DNA of 64,000 nt from Candidatus Solirubrobacter pratensis (GCF_000425945.1 NZ_KE384480.1:652599-716598), one strand, 5' to 3'; numbered from the stretch's first letter, positions 52,183 to 62,328 are shown. Notes: generated by a model from the letters alone, not told the origin. Made by a program: numbers and translations.

Positions 52183-54918
52183 GTGACGGCGCTGGTCGGA
52201 CGGGAACGCGAGCTCGAGGCGCTGCGCGCGGGGCTGCGCAACCGCGCGGGCGCGGCCCTGCTCGTCATCGAGGGCGCGCCTGGGATCGGCAAGACGCGGC
52301 TGCTCTTGGCGGCCGCCGGCGCGGCGCGTGACGGCGGCGCGCGCGTGCTGACCGCGCGCGCCGGCGAGCTCGAGCGCGAGCTGCCGTTCGGGGTGATCCG
52401 CCAGCTGCTCGAGCCGGCGCTTTCGCCCGAGCTGCTGACCGGCGCCGCCGCGCTCGCCGCGCCGGCGCTCGAGCCGCGCCCGGCGCCCGCCCCGCTGGTG
52501 TTCGACGCACCGCCGGGCGCCGCGGGCTTCGCCGTGCTGCACGGCCTCTACTGGCTGATCGCGAACCTCGCGGCGGCGACTCCGCTCGTGCTCGCGGTCG
52601 ACGACCTGCACTGGGCCGACGCCCCGTCGCTGCGCGCGCTCGCGTACGTGCTGGCGCGCATCGAGGGCGTCGACGCGCAGCTGTGCGTCGCGCTGCGCCC
52701 GCACGAACCCGGTGCCGACGACGCCCTCGTCGCGGCCGTGCTGCGCTCCGCGCCGTCGCGCGTGGTACGCCCCGGGCCGTTGAGCCTTGCAGCGACCGCG
52801 GCGCTCATGGGCGACGCGGACCCCGAGTTCGTCGCCGCCTGCCACACCGCGGCGGGCGGGAACCCGCTGCTGCTCGGCGTGCATCTGCGCGCGCTCGCCG
52901 AGGCGGGGGTCGAGCCGGTGGCGGCGTCCGCGGGACTGGTGTCGGGGATCGTGCCCGGCGGGCTCGCGGCGGCCGTCCGGAGGCGGCTGCAGCGGATCGG
53001 GCCCGACGCGACCCCGGTGGCGCGGGCGCTCGCTGTGCTCGGCGACGACGCCGACCCCTCGCACGTCGCGGCGCTCGCCGGGGTCGAGCGCGCCGGAGAC
53101 GCCCTCGAGGCGCTCCAGCGCTCCGCCGTGCTCGCCCGCTGCCGCCCGCCCGCGTTCGGGCATCCGCTCGTCCGCGCGGCGGTCGCGGCCGACATCCCGG
53201 CCGCGGACCGCGCCCGGCTGCACCGCGATGCGGCCCGGGCGCTCGCGGCCGCCGGCGCCGAGCCGGAACGCCCGGCCGCCCACCTGCTCGAGGTCGACCC
53301 GGCTGGGGAGGCGTGGGTCGTCGACACACTCAGCGCCGCTGCCGACGCGGCCGCCGCCCGCGGCGCGCCGGAGGTGGCGGCGCGGCTGCTGCGGCGCGCG
53401 CTCGCCGAGCCGCCGGCGCCCGAGCGCCGCTTCGCGTTGCTGATGCTCGCGGGCGGCGCGGAGGCGCAGGCGGGCGACCCGGGGGCGATGGCACACCTGC
53501 GCGAGGCGGCCGACGCCGCCCCCGATCCGGAGGCGCGCGTGACCGCCGTCCTGGCGCTGACCTGCATGCTCGGCGTCAACGGCGACCTGCGCGGCGGCGT
53601 CGAGGTGCTCCAGCGCGAGCTCGCGGGCGTCGGGCGCGCCGACCTGCGGCTGAGTCTCGAAGCCGAGCTCGTCAACATGGCTCGCCTCGACGTCGCGACG
53701 CGCCCGCTCGCGCTCGACGTGCTCGCGCGTCTGCCCGAGCGGCTCGAAGGGGGGCGGACCGGCTGCATGCTCAACGCCACCCTCGCGACCGAGGCGGTCG
53801 CCCGCGGCGAGTCGCGCGCCGACGCGCAGGAGCTCGCCGAGCGCGCGCTCGCGGGCGGCTGGCTGTTCGACTCGGCGTTCCAGTACGCCCACCCGGCCAG
53901 CGTCCTCATGCTCGTCGGGCGCTATGCCCACGCCCGCGCGGCGTGGGACGACTTCATCACGCGCGCCACGCGGCGCGGAGACGTGATCTCGGTCTCCTGG
54001 GGGCACGCGTTCCGCGCCGGGGTGCGCTGGCGCGCCGGCGCCCTCGGCGACGCGCTGGCCGACGCCGAGCTCGCGATCGGGGTGCAGGAGCTCGGCCTCG
54101 CGGCGAGCTTCGCGCTCGCGTACAAGGCCGAGGCGCTGCTGCTGCGCGGGGAGCTGGCGCAGGCGCGCGAAGCGCTCGCCCGGGCCCCGGCCGTCGGCGC
54201 GCAGCTCAACGACGCGCTGCTGCTCGCCGCACGCGGCCGGCTGCACCTCGCCGAAGGGCGCGCCGGCCAGGCGCTCGAAGAGCTGCGCGAGGTCGGGCGG
54301 CTGCTGGAGCGCTGGGAGGTCGCGAACTCCACGATGGCGCCGTGGCAGGCTGCCGCGGTGCAGGCGCTGGTCGCGCTGGGCGAGCTGGACGAGGCCGCGG
54401 CACTCGCCGGGCGGGCGATCGAGGAGGCGCGGCGCTGGGGCGACCCGTGGCTTCTCGGCCAGGCGCTCCGCGCCAGGGCGCTCACCGCGCCGGCCGGCGC
54501 GCGCCGGGCGGTGCTGCAGGACGCGGCCGCGATCCTGCGCGACTCGGAGGCTGAGCTCGAGCTCGCCTGCACGCTGCTCGCCCTCGGCGCCTGCGAGTCC
54601 GGCGCCGCGGCCCGCGAGCACCTCGCCGACGCGCTCGACCTGGCGGTGCGCTGCTCGTCCCCCGCGCTCGCCGACCAGGCGCGAGCCGCGCTCGTGCGGG
54701 CCGGCGCGCGGCCGCGGCGGGCGGCGCGGAGCGGACGCGCCGCGCTCACCGCCACGGAGGAGCGCGTGGCGCGGATGGCCGCGCGCGGGCCGACCAACCG
54801 CGAGATCGCCCAGGCGCTGTTCGTGACCGAGAAGACCGTCGAGGCGCACCTCTCCAGCGCCTACCGGAAGCTCGGCATCCGCGCCCGGGCCGAGTTGGCT
54901 GCGCAACTGGGCGTCTGA
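52183..54918 (+). CDS. LAL-type (large ATP-binding LuxR family) regulator
   Basis: A 911-residue regulator: N-terminal AAA/STAND ATPase with Walker A GAPGIGKT (residues 31-38) and Walker B LVLAVDDLHWAD, a long alpha-helical repeat region (about 330-830, TPR-like), and a C-terminal LuxR helix-turn-helix (about 840-905: LTATEERVARMAARGPTNREIAQ, then TEKTVEAHLSSAYRKLGI). LAL proteins activate catabolic or antibiotic genes. GTG 52183 gives VTALVGRERELEAL, the family start. The open frame to TTG 52120 runs into the divergent gene. Target unknown. It ends directly before the aroF leader region. Confidence 0.92.
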   Translation: MTALVGRERELEALRAGLRNRAGAALLVIEGAPGIGKTRLLLAAAGAARDGGARVLTARAGELERELPFGVIRQLLEPALSPELLTGAAALAAPALEPRPAPAPLVFDAPPGAAGFAVLHGLYWLIANLAAATPLVLAVDDLHWADAPSLRALAYVLARIEGVDAQLCVALRPHEPGADDALVAAVLRSAPSRVVRPGPLSLAATAALMGDADPEFVAACHTAAGGNPLLLGVHLRALAEAGVEPVAASAGLVSGIVPGGLAAAVRRRLQRIGPDATPVARALAVLGDDADPSHVAALAGVERAGDALEALQRSAVLARCRPPAFGHPLVRAAVAADIPAADRARLHRDAARALAAAGAEPERPAAHLLEVDPAGEAWVVDTLSAAADAAAARGAPEVAARLLRRALAEPPAPERRFALLMLAGGAEAQAGDPGAMAHLREAADAAPDPEARVTAVLALTCMLGVNGDLRGGVEVLQRELAGVGRADLRLSLEAELVNMARLDVATRPLALDVLARLPERLEGGRTGCMLNATLATEAVARGESRADAQELAERALAGGWLFDSAFQYAHPASVLMLVGRYAHARAAWDDFITRATRRGDVISVSWGHAFRAGVRWRAGALGDALADAELAIGVQELGLAASFALAYKAEALLLRGELAQAREALARAPAVGAQLNDALLLAARGRLHLAEGRAGQALEELREVGRLLERWEVANSTMAPWQAAAVQALVALGELDEAAALAGRAIEEARRWGDPWLLGQALRARALTAPAGARRAVLQDAAAILRDSEAELELACTLLALGACESGAAAREHLADALDLAVRCSSPALADQARAALVRAGARPRRAARSGRAALTATEERVARMAARGPTNREIAQALFVTEKTVEAHLSSAYRKLGIRARAELAAQLGV

Positions 54919-54937
54919 TACAACTGAACGCGCGATC

Positions 54938-55018
54938 ATGGCCGCCGCTAACGCCACAGTCACCTCTTCCCTGGCCGGCGGCCGTATCTACTCCTACCGC
55001 ACCTGGCGATTTATCTAG
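54938..55018 (+). CDS. Aromatic-codon leader peptide upstream of aroF
   Basis: ATG 54938 to TAG 55016-55018 encodes 26 residues. The first 16 are plain (MAAANATVTSSLAGGR); then come Ile17, Tyr18, Ser19, Tyr20, Arg21, Thr22, Trp23, Arg24, Phe25, Ile26. All three aromatic amino acids are concentrated in codons 18-25. It lies between the LAL gene and aroF, in a 205-bp gap. No Shine-Dalgarno is visible. A weak -10 (TACAAC at 54919) would place the start a few bases before the ATG. The Tyr codons 54991-54999 are the exact complement of the aroF ribosome site. The pattern fits a regulatory leader rather than a functional protein. Confidence 0.75.
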   Translation: MAAANATVTSSLAGGRIYSYRTWRFI

Positions 55019-55116
55019 GCGCTCGGCCGGCGTTCGTCGCCGTCTGAAGAAGAGACCTGAGGGTCGAGCGCCACGCCCAAGCCGGGACCTTGCGAACTTT
55101 TCGACGACGGTAGGAG
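54991..55116 (+). promoter_or_regulatory. Candidate translational attenuator of aroF-tyrA-aroA
   Basis: CTCCTACCG (54991-54999, inside leader codons Tyr18-Arg21) is the perfect reverse complement of CGGTAGGAG (55108-55116), which contains the aroF Shine-Dalgarno AGGAG, 7 nt before the ATG. Between them GGCGCTCG (55018-55025) pairs with CGAGCGCC (55065-55072) and CGGCG (55028-55032) with CGCCG (55038-55042). This folds the spacer so the two ends meet. No terminator with a T-run is present. A ribosome stalled at the Tyr or Trp codons would cover the anti-SD and free the ribosome site. Confidence 0.7.
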
Positions 55117-55123
55117 ACAGCAG

Positions 55124-56148
<1,025 letters not shown>

Positions 56149-56152
<4 letters not shown>

Positions 56153-57216
56153 AGGTCGCGCTCGTCGGCATAGGGCTGATCGGCGGCTCGATCGGGCTGG
56201 CCGCGCGCCAGCGGCTCAACGCGCGCGTGGCCGGCTTCGACCCTGTGCCGGCGGCGCGCGAGGCGGCGCTGAAGGCGGGCGCGGTGCAGGAGGCCTTCGG
56301 CACGGTCGAGGAGGCGCTGGACGGCGCCGAGTTCGTGTTCGTGGCGGCGCCCGTGGCGGCGCTCCCCGGCGCGGTCCAGGGCGCGCTGGCGGCGGCGGGG
56401 CCGGACTGCGTCGTCACCGACGTGGGCTCGACCAAGCGGCCGGTCGTCGCGGCGATCGAGGACCCGCGGTTCGTCGGCGGGCACCCGCTGGCGGGCGCCG
56501 AGAGCTCCGGCGTCGAGTTCGCGCGGGCGGACCTGTTCGTGGACTCGACCTGGTACCTGACGCCGACGGCGGTCACGCGCGGGACGGTCTACGAGCGCCT
56601 GCACCGGCTGATCACGCGCATGGGCGCATGGCCGTCGGCGACGGACCCCGACACCCATGACGCGGTGATGGCGTCGGTCTCGCACCTCCCGCACGTGCTG
56701 GCGAACGTGCTGGTGGCGCAGGCGGCGCGCGTGCTGTCAGGGGAGGGCGAGCGCCTGCCGCCGACCGGCCCGTCGTTTCGCGACCTCACACGCGTCGCGG
56801 GCGCGAACACGGCGCTGTGGCGCGACATCTACCTGGCGAACGGCGACGCGCTCGTCCGGGCGATCGACGATGCGATGCAGCGGCTCGGCGCGTTCCGCGC
56901 GCTGCTCGCGAACGGCGACGGCGACGGGATCGCGTCCTGGAACGACGCTGCGCGCGAGGACCGGCGGCGGCTGCTGGAGTCCGACCTGGCCGGCGGCGAG
57001 GTGCACGAGCTGCGCGTCCAGGTCCCCAACCGGCCCGGGATCGTGGCGGAGATCGCGCTCGCCCTGGGGCGTGCCAGCATCGACATCGTGGACATGGCGC
57101 TCTATCCGACGAGCGGCGGATCGCACGGCGCGATCGCCCTCTGGATCCGGCAGAAGGACTTCGGGCAGGCGGAGGCGCTCGTGGGCGAGCTCGGGCTCGA
57201 GGCGGCTCGCGCATGA
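56149..57216 (+). CDS. tyrA: Prephenate dehydrogenase with C-terminal ACT domain
   Basis: A 355-residue enzyme converting prephenate to 4-hydroxyphenylpyruvate. Rossmann loop KVALVGIGLIGGSIGLA, VTDVGSTK, GGHPLAGAESSGVEFA and SVSHLPHVLANVL identify the family. The last ~75 residues (HELRVQVPNRPGIVAEIALALG) are an ACT domain, which typically binds tyrosine for feedback. GTG 56149 overlaps aroF by 4 bp (GTGA). aroA begins 34 bp downstream. The open frame upstream is shadow within aroF. Confidence 0.95.
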
Positions 57217-57250
57217 CCCGTCGTCGCGTCGAACCGGAGGCCCGCTGCTC

Positions 57251-58549
57251 GTGAAACGCTTCTTCGCCCCCTCCGGCCCGCTGCGCGGCACGCTGCGCGC
57301 GCCGGGCGACAAGTCGCTCTCGCATCGCGCGGCGCTGCTCGGCGCGATGTCCGCCGACCCGGTGCGCGTCACCGGCTACCTCGACGCCGCCGACACCCGC
57401 TCCTCGCTGAACGCCGTGCGCGCGTGCGGGGCGCTGGTGGAGGAGGGCGGGGAGCCCGGCTCGCTGACGATCCGGGGGCCCGGGCTGCGCAACGCGATCC
57501 CGGCCGACATCGACGTCGGCAACGCCGGCACGCTGATGCGGCTGCTGCCCGCGTGGCTTGCGGGCCAGCCCGGCGGCGCGTGGACCTTCGACGGCGACGA
57601 GTCGATCCGCCGCCGGCCGGTCGACCGCGTCGCCGCGCCGCTGCGGGCGATGGGCGCCAGGATCGACGCGCGCGAGGACCGCTTCGCGCCGTTCACCGTG
57701 CACGGCGGCCCGCTGCGCGGGACCGAGTACGAGCTGCCGGTCGCGTCCGCGCAGGTGAAGTCGTGCGTGCTGCTCGCCGGGCTGCTCGCCGAGGGCACGA
57801 CGACCGTCGTCGAGCCCGAGCCGAGCCGCGATCACACCGAGCGGCTGCTGGCGCGCGCGGGCGTGCAGATCTCGCGCGCCGGCGGGCGCATCAGCGTCAC
57901 CTGCCAGGACGAGCTCGAGCTGGGAGCACTGCACGTGCCGGGCGATCCGTCGTCCGCCGCCTTCCACATCGCCGCCGCGGTGCTCGTGCGCGGCTCCCGC
58001 ATCGTGATCGCGGACATGAACGCGAACTGGACGCGGACCGGGTTCATCCGCATCGCCGAGCGCATGGGCGCCGTCGTGATCGGCGACCTCGAGCCGGTGC
58101 GCATGGGCGAGATCCCCACCGAGGAGCCCGTCTGCGAGCTCGACGTCGCGGCGGGGCCGCTGGTCGGCACCGTCGTCGAGGCCGGCGAGGTCCCGCTGGC
58201 GATCGACGAGCTGCCGCTGGTCGCGCTGCTGGGCTGCTTCGCCGAGGGCGAGACCGTCGTGCGCGGCGCCGCCGAGCTGCGCGTCAAGGAGACCGATCGG
58301 ATCGCCACCGTGGTCGACGGGCTGCGCGGGCTGGGCGCCGACATCGAGGCGACGCCCGACGGCTTCGTCGTCCGGGGCGACGGCGGCCTGCGCGGCGGCA
58401 CGATCGCGTCGCACGGCGATCACCGGCTCGCCATGCTGGGCGCCGTCGCCGGGCTCGCCAGCCGCGAGGGCGTCGAGGTCGACGGCATGGAGGCGGCCGA
58501 CGTCTCCTACCCGGGCTTCGAGCGCGACCTGGCGACGCTCACCGCTTAG
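57251..58549 (+). CDS. aroA: 5-enolpyruvylshikimate-3-phosphate synthase
   Basis: A 432-residue EPSP synthase, the sixth shikimate-pathway step. Motifs: LRAPGDKSLSHRAALLGA, VGNAGTLMRLL, ESIRRRPVDRVAAPLRAMG, SAQVKSCVLLAGLLAEG, SRDHTERLL, the D-E-L-P-L region (AIDELPLVALLGCFAEG), RVKETDRIA and HGDHRLAM. GTG 57251 has GGAGG 12 nt upstream (57236-57240). It is the last gene of aroF-tyrA-aroA and ends in a palindrome shared with the convergent cupin gene. Confidence 0.96.
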   Translation: MKRFFAPSGPLRGTLRAPGDKSLSHRAALLGAMSADPVRVTGYLDAADTRSSLNAVRACGALVEEGGEPGSLTIRGPGLRNAIPADIDVGNAGTLMRLLPAWLAGQPGGAWTFDGDESIRRRPVDRVAAPLRAMGARIDAREDRFAPFTVHGGPLRGTEYELPVASAQVKSCVLLAGLLAEGTTTVVEPEPSRDHTERLLARAGVQISRAGGRISVTCQDELELGALHVPGDPSSAAFHIAAAVLVRGSRIVIADMNANWTRTGFIRIAERMGAVVIGDLEPVRMGEIPTEEPVCELDVAAGPLVGTVVEAGEVPLAIDELPLVALLGCFAEGETVVRGAAELRVKETDRIATVVDGLRGLGADIEATPDGFVVRGDGGLRGGTIASHGDHRLAMLGAVAGLASREGVEVDGMEAADVSYPGFERDLATLTA

Positions 58550-58563
58550 CCTGGATCCAGGCT
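58548..58563. terminator. Palindrome between convergent aroA and cupin genes
   Basis: AGCCTGGATCCAGGCT is a perfect 16-bp palindrome touching both stop codons (aroA TAG 58547-58549; cupin TAA at 58563-58565). As RNA it gives a 6-bp stem with a GATC loop on either strand. No T-run follows. It may act as a weak bidirectional stop. Confidence 0.4.
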
Positions 58564-59177
58564 TAGCCCTCGAGCAGCGGCGCCAGCAGCGGCTCCTTCT
58601 CCGCCTCGGCGCGCAGCCGCGGCTCGCGCGCGAGCGCCTCGCGCAAGGAGAGCGCGGCCGCCACGGTGTCGCCCTGCGTCGCCTCCAGCAGCGCGAACGC
58701 GTACGGGATCGCCGCACTGCCGGGCAGCTCCGCGAGCCCCTGCTGGAGGATCGCGCGAGCGCGCGCGGGATCGGACGCCATGTGCGGCCGCGCGCGCATC
58801 TGCCACTCGAATCCGGAGACCTCGAACGTCGGCGGGCCGCCGAGCGCGAGCACCGCGGTCCCCGCCTCCTCGGCCACCGCCTGCCGGTGCACCGCCGGGG
58901 CGACGAAGACGAGCGTGCCCGCGGGCGCGTCGACGGTCTCGCCGTCGAGCGTGAACGTCGCCCGGCCCGCGAGGACGACGTAGAGCTCCTCGTGCCCGCG
59001 GCCGTCGCCATCCTCGACGTGCGGCTCGACGACCAGCTGCCCGCGGCGCTCGGCGCTGAAGCCCGCGGCCCCGAACGCGTGCAGCCCGAGCTCCATCCGC
59101 ACGGGGTGCCACGTGAGCCCGGCGAGCCAGGGGACGCCCTCGACGTCGCCGATCCTGAGCGCCCGGTAGCCGCTCAT
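58563..59177 (-). CDS. Cupin-domain protein with short helical tail
   Basis: A 204-residue protein. The cupin core lies at about residues 45-125: PHVEDGDGRGHEELYVVLAGRATFTLDGE followed by VDAPAGTLVFVAPAVHRQAVAEEAGTAVLALGG, with plausible metal ligands in H-E-E-x-Y and the final histidine. The last ~70 residues (DPARARAILQQGLAELPGSAAIPYAFALLE) look TPR-like. No substrate can be named. ATG 59177 overlaps the upstream aminotransferase stop by 4 bp, so the two are one operon. Confidence 0.8.
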   Translation of the reverse strand: MSGYRALRIGDVEGVPWLAGLTWHPVRMELGLHAFGAAGFSAERRGQLVVEPHVEDGDGRGHEELYVVLAGRATFTLDGETVDAPAGTLVFVAPAVHRQAVAEEAGTAVLALGGPPTFEVSGFEWQMRARPHMASDPARARAILQQGLAELPGSAAIPYAFALLEATQGDTVAAALSLREALAREPRLRAEAEKEPLLAPLLEG

Positions 59178-60226
59178 GCGAGCGCGTCGAGGGCGGCGTC
59201 GACGTCGGCGTCGGTGTTGTAGACGTGGAACGAGGCGCGCAGGCGGCCGAGCCGCACGGACGCGAGGATCCCCGCGCGCTCGAAGGCCTCCGCGGCGCCC
59301 GGGACGTCGGCGGTGACGATCGCCGAGTCGCCCGGCGGCAGGCCGAGCCCCTCACGGAAGCGGTTCGCCAGGCGCAGGTCGTGCTCGTGGATCGCGTCGA
59401 CGCCGATGCGATTGATCAGCTCCAGCGCCGGCGCGGTCCCGACCCAGCTGAACCACGCGGGAGAGGTGTCGAACCGGCGTGCGCTCCCGGCGAGCCGCAG
59501 GGGGCCGCCGAAGTTCGTGCCGAGGATGTCCTCGGCGGCGAACCAGCCGGCGCTGTGGGGGACGACGCGGTCCGCCAGCTCGGGGTCGAGGTACATGAAG
59601 GCCGTCCCGCGCGGCGACATCAGCCACTTGTAGGCGGCGCAGGCGACGGCGTCGAAGCGGGTCGCGTCGAACGGCAGCCAGCCGATGCCATGCGTGGCGT
59701 CGACGACCGTCAGCGCCCCGTGGTGGCGCGCGGCCTGCGCGATGTCCTCGAGCGCGGCGAGCGTCCCGGAGGACGACTGCACGGCGCTCACGGCGACGAC
59801 GCCGGTCGACGCGTCGACCGCCTCGGCAAGCTTGTCCAGCGGTACGAACGCGACCTCGACCCCGCGCGCCTCCTGCGCGAGGAACGGGAAGATCAGCGAC
59901 GTGAACTCGTTCTCGGCCGCGAGCACCCGCGTGCCGTCGGGCACGGCGGCCCCGAGCAGCCCGACGAGCCCGGACACGTTCGCGCCGATCACGACGTCGC
60001 GGGCGTCCGCGGCGGTCATCGCGGCGAACTGCGCCCGCGCGGCCTCGGTGGCCGGCGTCCAGCCCTCCCAGCTCGTGCGGCCGCCGCGCCAGTCGGCCAG
60101 CGCGGACTGCAGCGCATCCCACGCCGGCTCGGGCGGCAGGCCGAAGCTGGCCGTGTTCAGGTACGTGGTCTCGGGCCGCCACAGCGCCTGCGCCGCGGCG
60201 ACGGGGAGGTCGCGGATGCCGCTCAT
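59174..60226 (-). CDS. Class V aminotransferase family protein
   Basis: A 350-residue PLP enzyme of the class V fold, related to isopenicillin-N epimerase and cysteine desulfurases. TYLNTASFGLPPEPAW at the start, VIGANVSGLVGLLG, VSAVQSSSGTLAALEDIA, VVDATHGIGWLPFD and the PLP lysine in CAAYKWLMSPRGTAFMY are characteristic. The reaction is unknown; a desulfurase, epimerase or lyase is possible. ATG 60226 was taken over the two upstream GTGs. It lies between the mocR gene and the cupin, same strand, with 22 bp to mocR. Confidence 0.85.
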   Translation of the reverse strand: MSGIRDLPVAAAQALWRPETTYLNTASFGLPPEPAWDALQSALADWRGGRTSWEGWTPATEAARAQFAAMTAADARDVVIGANVSGLVGLLGAAVPDGTRVLAAENEFTSLIFPFLAQEARGVEVAFVPLDKLAEAVDASTGVVAVSAVQSSSGTLAALEDIAQAARHHGALTVVDATHGIGWLPFDATRFDAVACAAYKWLMSPRGTAFMYLDPELADRVVPHSAGWFAAEDILGTNFGGPLRLAGSARRFDTSPAWFSWVGTAPALELINRIGVDAIHEHDLRLANRFREGLGLPPGDSAIVTADVPGAAEAFERAGILASVRLGRLRASFHVYNTDADVDAALDALA

Positions 60227-60248
60227 GCACACAGGGTGCCGGATGGCG

Positions 60249-61532
60249 CTATGCCGCGCGCGTGCGCCGCGGCGGCCGGACCGCGGCGGCGAGCGCGGCG
60301 GCGAGCGGCGGCGCCTCCGCCGGCTTCACGGTCGCGGTCGTGATCCGCACGGCCGGGGGAGTGGCGAGCCGGAACGGGCCGCCCGCGGCGATCGAGACGC
60401 CGGTCGCGAGCAGGGCGCGTACCGCCGCATCCTCGTCGGGGACGGGGACCCAGACGTTGAGCCCGCTGGCGCCGGATGCCTCGAGCCCGTGCGCGGAGAG
60501 CGCGGCGAGCATCGCCTCACGGCGCTCGACGTAGGCCTCGCGCGCCCGGGCCACGAGCGCGAGCACGTCCGGATCCGACCACAGCCGCGCCGTCAGGCGC
60601 TGGATCAGCCCGCTGACCCAGCCCGGCCCGAGCGATTGCCGGCCCTCGACGCGCGCGAGCGTGAGCTCGTCGCCGGTCAGGATCGCGCAGCGCAGGTCCG
60701 GCCCGAGCCACTTGGAGACCGAGCGCACGACGGCGTGGCGGGCGGTCGAGCCGGCCGCCGAAAGCCACGCCACGCCCGCGACCGGCCCGAGGTGATCGTC
60801 CTCGACCAGCAGCACGTCAGGGGTCAGCACGGCGCGCAGCCCAGCCGCGCGCGCGGCGTCGTGCGCCGAGCCCGCCGGATTCTGCCCGCGCGGCGTGAGC
60901 ACGACCGCCCGCGCGCCGCCGCGCAGCGCGCGATCGAGGCCGTCCGGGACCATTCCGCGCTCGTCGGTCCGCACGCCGGCGACCTGCAGCCCGAGTGCGC
61001 GGACGAGGTCGATCACGCCCGGCCAGCCCGGGTCCTCGACGGCCACGGCATCGCCCGGCTGCAGATGCGCGGCGAGCACGCGCTCGATGCCGTCGAGCGC
61101 GCCGTTGACGACGCACAGGCGGCCGCCGGCGACCGCCGCGAGCTCCTCCAGCACCGGTGCGTCTCCGTAGAGGCGGTGCGGCGCCGGAAGGTCCTTCAGC
61201 ACCGCCGCGAGGTCCGGCAGGAACGCCGGATCCGGATTGCCGGAGGCGAGATCCCGGGCGCCCGCCGGGGCGACCGGGGCGCTGCGCGCGCGTACGGCGG
61301 GTCGCTCGCCGATCCGGGTCCCGCTGCGGGGGCGCGAGACGACGATCCCGCGGCGGCGCAGCTCGCTCAGCGCGGCGGCGACGGTCGTGGGGGAGACGGC
61401 GAGCGAGGACGCCAGCGCCCGGACGGACGGCAGCGGATCCCCCGGCGCGAGCGCGCCCGAGGCGACGCCGCGCTCGACCGACGCGGCGATCTCGCTCGCG
61501 GAGCGCCCGTTGAGCTGATACTGTGCCGACAC
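60249..61532 (-). CDS. MocR family regulator (GntR HTH fused to class I aminotransferase)
   Basis: A 427-residue fusion. N-terminal GntR winged helix (about 8-75: SASEIAASVERGVASGALAPGDPLPSVRALASSLAVSPTTVAAALSELRRRGI), a linker, then an aminotransferase I/II domain (about 95-427) with NPDPAFLP, VEDPGWPG, TPRGQNPAG, DDHLGPV and the PLP lysine in SVSKWLGPDLRC. MocR proteins sense PLP or amino compounds. GTG 61532 was chosen because it begins SAQYQLNGRSASEIAASV. The upstream open frame to 62165 is shadow of the divergent gene. It begins inside the repeat pair 61521-61556 and likely controls the divergent flavoprotein gene. Confidence 0.92.
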   Translation of the reverse strand: MSAQYQLNGRSASEIAASVERGVASGALAPGDPLPSVRALASSLAVSPTTVAAALSELRRRGIVVSRPRSGTRIGERPAVRARSAPVAPAGARDLASGNPDPAFLPDLAAVLKDLPAPHRLYGDAPVLEELAAVAGGRLCVVNGALDGIERVLAAHLQPGDAVAVEDPGWPGVIDLVRALGLQVAGVRTDERGMVPDGLDRALRGGARAVVLTPRGQNPAGSAHDAARAAGLRAVLTPDVLLVEDDHLGPVAGVAWLSAAGSTARHAVVRSVSKWLGPDLRCAILTGDELTLARVEGRQSLGPGWVSGLIQRLTARLWSDPDVLALVARAREAYVERREAMLAALSAHGLEASGASGLNVWVPVPDEDAAVRALLATGVSIAAGGPFRLATPPAVRITTATVKPAEAPPLAAALAAAVRPPRRTRAA

Positions 61533-61556
61533 AGAAACCGAACTGTACCAGAACAG
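61521..61556. promoter_or_regulatory. Two repeats forming a probable MocR operator
   Basis: CTGTGCCGACACAG (61521-61534) and CTGTACCAGAACAG (61543-61556) agree at 10 of 14 positions and start 22 bp apart, about two helical turns. Each is also an inverted CTGT-N6-ACAG. They fill the gap between the mocR GTG (61532) and the divergent ATG 61557. Direct repeats with this spacing suit MocR-type dimers. The first overlaps the mocR start codon. Confidence 0.6.
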
Positions 61557-62186
61557 ATGCTTACTCAACGCACCAAGGTCCGCCGCAACCCTTCGCGCGG
61601 TCGCCACGACCGTCCGACCATCGACGCGATCCTCGACGAGGCGCTGATCGCGCACGTCGCGTGGGTCCACGAAGGGCGCCCGGCCGTGATCCCCACGCTG
61701 ATCGCCCGCGACGGCGACGACGTGCTCATCCACGGCTCCAGCGCCAGCCGCACGATCCGCGGGCTCCAGCACGGCCTCGAGGCGTGCGTCGAAGTGACGC
61801 TCGTCGACGGGCTCGTCCTCGCCCGCTCCGCCTTCCACCACTCGATCAACTACCGCTCGGTGGTCCTCTACGGCACGCTGCGCGACGTTCCCGACAAGGA
61901 GCGCGCGCTCGAGATCTTCACGGAGAAGCTGATCCCGGGCCGCTGGGAGCACGTCCGGTGGCCTACTCCGCAGGAGCTCAAGGGCACGGCCGCGCTCGCG
62001 CTGCGCATCGAGGAGGGCTCCGCGAAGATCCGGACGGGGCCGCCGGCCGACGACGAGGAGGACTACGCGCTCGACACGTGGGCCGGCGTCGTCCCGCTCA
62101 CCGTCAGGCCACTGACCCCACAGCCGGATCCCAGGTTGCGGCCGGACATCGAGCTGCCCGTTCACGTCAGAGATCTGACGCTATGA
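61557..62186 (+). CDS. Pyridoxamine 5'-phosphate oxidase-like flavin-binding protein
   Basis: A 209-residue split-barrel protein: MLTQRTKVRRNPSRGRHDR then AILDEALIAHVAWVHEGRPAVIPTLIARDGDDVLIHGSSASRTIRGL, VCVEVTLVDGLVLARSAFHHSINYRSVVLYG and LPGRWEHVRWPT-like segments, typical of the flavin-nucleotide-binding family related to pyridoxamine phosphate oxidase (NimA-like). It probably binds FMN or F420; the substrate is unknown. ATG 61557 directly follows the operator. Divergent control by a PLP-sensing MocR fits a vitamin B6-related or stress role (inference). Confidence 0.85.
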   Translation: MLTQRTKVRRNPSRGRHDRPTIDAILDEALIAHVAWVHEGRPAVIPTLIARDGDDVLIHGSSASRTIRGLQHGLEACVEVTLVDGLVLARSAFHHSINYRSVVLYGTLRDVPDKERALEIFTEKLIPGRWEHVRWPTPQELKGTAALALRIEEGSAKIRTGPPADDEEDYALDTWAGVVPLTVRPLTPQPDPRLRPDIELPVHVRDLTL

Positions 62187-62189
62187 CTT

Positions 62190-62211
62190 GAGCCATCCTC
62201 ACCTCTGGCTC
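62190..62211 (+). terminator. Small hairpin after the flavin-binding gene
   Basis: GAGCCA (62190-62195) pairs with TGGCTC (62206-62211) across a 10-nt loop, 4 bp after the stop. No T-run. Weak evidence for termination. The rest of 62212-62298 shows no gene. Confidence 0.3.
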
Positions 62212-62298
62212 CCAGGAGACGCTCACGGAGGGCCAAGAATCCGGTGTCCAAGCCGCTCACCAATGGAGTATCGAGCGAGTGCGCCGAAGCCACGCTTG

Positions 62299-62328
62299 TT
62301 GACGCGTCGCCTCGCCTTTTGGTACGGA
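62299..62328 (+). promoter_or_regulatory. Possible promoter of the two-component genes
   Basis: TTGACG (62299-62304), 18-bp spacer and TACGGA (62323-62328) sit 40-70 bp upstream of the response regulator ATG. The -35 is identical to the one proposed for glpF; the -10 is poor. Confidence 0.35.
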
